A DNA stretch of 64,000 nucleotides, from positions 4,563,169-4,627,168 of the forward strand of contig CM066913.1 of assembly GCA_033964015.1 (NCBI GenBank), in the 5' to 3' direction. Made by a program: the position numbers and the translations under genes. Source of the stretch: Scolanthus callimorphus. Taxonomy: Eukaryota; Cnidaria; Anthozoa; Actiniaria; Edwardsiidae. The notes beneath the pieces are model-generated. The model saw only the letters and a list, made by a program, of their open reading frames with translations. It did no database searches and was not told the origin of the DNA. Shown here piece after piece: positions 62,551 through 64,000 of this stretch (its first letter is position 1; each line of letters starts with the position of its first letter).

Positions 62551-63498
62551 TTAGAACACCATGACGTCATCATCCTCGTCAGAAGCAGAGTCCCTATCGC
62601 TCAGTAAAATATCATCATCGTCATCATCATTGTCATCGTCATCATTGTCATCATCATCATCATCGTCTTCATCATCATCAGCTTGATCATCTTCACCTTC
62701 ATCTGAAACCTAAGCATGTCACCCAATGAATCAGAAATCAGCTAATTTTGTATGAATGTGAATATCTTACAACACAAACCATGCAGTGTCCGCACCAAAA
62801 CATCAGTAAAAGTTTAGAAGAGCTAAGCGAATGATGCGCACGTGAAGAGTTAACAAACGTGCGCATAGAGCAGATTTCGTATGACTGAAAAGTGCTGCGA
62901 CACGGAACCTGGCATGTTGTAGATACGAAATGAAATTGCGTAGTCGCGGCTAGGTCACGGTCGCGGCACAACTTTGTCACAGAACTTTTCATAGTCATAC
63001 GTAGTGCGCGCGCTTTCAATCATTCGCGCGCACGTGCTGAAGTTCCTTTCTTTTGGATATTCGGGTTATAAAAGGCATTATTTTGCAGTCTATTACCTGG
63101 CTAAATGTTCATGACAAGCCGAGGTTCCGCGCTATATAATGTTCTAGACTGCTTGCTGTCCCTTATTTGGCGATCGTCCGTGAATCCAAGAGAAAAGTCG
63201 TCTTTGCTACGCGTGCTTTTATTTACCTAACGCGCCTTGTTTGGATCCCCTGTGGTGCGCTGAGCAAAAGTATTTACGGACGATCACCAAATAAGGGGCT
63301 GCAAGCAGTTTTTAAAACCAAGTTCTGTGCCTTTTCATAGCCAGTACGATTAATATTGCTTTATACAAGCAATACAATTTGACATTGAGATGAGATTTCA
63401 CATTCATAGCCTTTACCTCTTCCTCGTGGTCAAATCGTCTTGATCTTCCCACTTCGTATAAGCGGCAGATACTCTCGTCAGAACTCCCTTGCTGGTTC
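62551..63498 (-). CDS. Unidentified gene with an Asp-rich C-terminus (partial; two exons seen)
   Basis: The terminal exon 62551-62709 follows GCTTAG and reads VSDEGEDDQADDD, then a long Asp run with Asn, then ILLSDRDSASDEDDDVMVF and TAA. The preceding exon, about 63418-63498, lies between TTTGACAG and a GTAAAG donor and reads NQQGSSDESICRLYEVGRSR then RFDHEEE. Both are open through in compatible phase (0). Acidic tails of this kind are common in nuclear and ubiquitin-pathway proteins; I do not recognise the family. The gene continues beyond the right edge, and exons further upstream were not identified. Confidence 0.55.
62869..63003. mobile_element. Family C foldback element, short copy
   Basis: AGAGCAGATTTCGTATGACTG begins the copy and CATAGTCATACG closes it, with AAAGTGCTGCGACACGGAAC and GTCACGGTCGCGGCACAAC inside, all shared with 26846-27266. 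It lies in the intron of the acidic-tail gene. Confidence 0.75.
63150..63310. repeat. Inverted repeat in the intron of the acidic-tail gene
   Basis: CTGCTTGCTGTCCCTTATTT then GGCGATCGTCCGT pairs with ACGGACGATCACCAAATAAG then GGGCTGCAAGCAG. It encloses about 90 bp. Confidence 0.75.
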
Positions 63499-63499
63499 T

Positions 63500-64000
63500 G
63501 TCAAACACACAAACCGAAATAAATGCACTAAGTGTTGTTCGAACATACATGGAATCTTACAACGAGGAAGAAGCGCTGACTTAGGCGTGGTTTAGGGTTC
63601 AAAATAGCAGCCGGCTGCTCGTGATAGCCGGCACATCGACTTTGCCGGCCATTTTTTAGGTCAAAAATGAGATTTTAAAAAATAAGATAAACATGGTTAA
63701 CCTAAAAATTGTGTGCGAAAACGGCCAAAAACGATTGCAAATTGTGCGGCAATTTTGCGGAAAGTGCCAAATGCCTTGTAATGTCATCTGCTTCCATTTT
63801 TGTACAGGCTATTTTTTTGTACTAGTGCCTACATAGCCGGCAAATTCGAGCATATTTGACAAATTTTTTGAACCTTGATCTTCTTCAGGTGGTGAATTTG
63901 ATTAGTGGGTGCCATTGTTTACAAAGCTTGAATGAGCTTACACAAGATCGAGTTTTCTGTACTAGTGTTTGGCCATAACAAGAAGTCTAACGTGGAGCGT
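63500..64000. other. Right edge, no supported exon
   Basis: AT-rich, with a GCCGGC-containing echo (AGCCGGCTGCTCG, TAGCCGGCACATC, GCCGGCCATTTT, TAGCCGGCAAATTC) that may be another interspersed repeat. The acidic-tail gene should continue through here, but no exon is recognised. Confidence 0.4.

Overview
This is a eukaryotic nuclear window, most likely from an anthozoan cnidarian and probably a stony coral. The evidence is AT-rich DNA, small coding exons with GT-AG introns of roughly 0.1-4 kb, metazoan proteins, and a very high density of short palindromic (foldback or MITE-like) repeats. The lineage is inferred from protein style and repeat character; no database was searched. Most long open frames here are not genes. 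The real genes were rebuilt exon by exon from splice sites, reading-frame phase and remembered family sequences.

Layout. (1) 1-8.4 kb is intergenic: a 1.1-kb TA-flanked foldback element, a duplicated repeat family, a small tandem duplication and a decayed retroelement tail. (2) 8,496-18,995 (-) is a calcyphosine-like EF-hand gene (CAPSL) with six coding exons and two alternative first coding exons. A 713-codon non-LTR reverse transcriptase lies between those two first exons. (3) 20,907-32,879 (-) is the origin recognition complex subunit ORC1, 14 coding exons with BAH, AAA+ and winged-helix regions. Its introns hold a 1.2-kb tandem array of a 32-bp unit carrying TGACGTAA and several foldback elements. 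(4) 33-52 kb is repeat-rich. It contains two arrays of a 14-bp palindrome in opposite orientation, an unidentified minus-strand exon at 36.8 kb, and the 3' end of an unidentified plus-strand gene at 44.8-46.7 kb. (5) 53,161-54,174 (-) is an intronless multi-pass membrane protein resembling TMEM121. (6) 57,019-58,576 (-) encodes two mitochondrial complex III assembly microproteins, UQCC5 (SMIM4) and UQCC6 (BRAWNIN/C12orf73). The second start codon lies 29 nt after the first stop codon, in the same exon. (7) 59,090-61,537 (+) is a compact thymine-DNA glycosylase (TDG), head-to-head with the UQCC5/UQCC6 unit and sharing a 0.5-kb promoter region invaded by a MITE. (8) 62,551-63,498 (-) is the acidic C-terminal end of an unidentified gene running off the window.

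The most notable observation is the apparent dicistronic UQCC5-UQCC6 transcription unit, which joins two factors of the same assembly pathway that lie on different chromosomes in humans. Other points worth follow-up are the alternative first exons of CAPSL, the two palindrome arrays, and a recurring pattern of single missing bases in short homopolymers of otherwise conserved exons (two in ORC1, one in TDG, perhaps one in the plus-strand gene). That pattern looks more like residual assembly error than gene decay.
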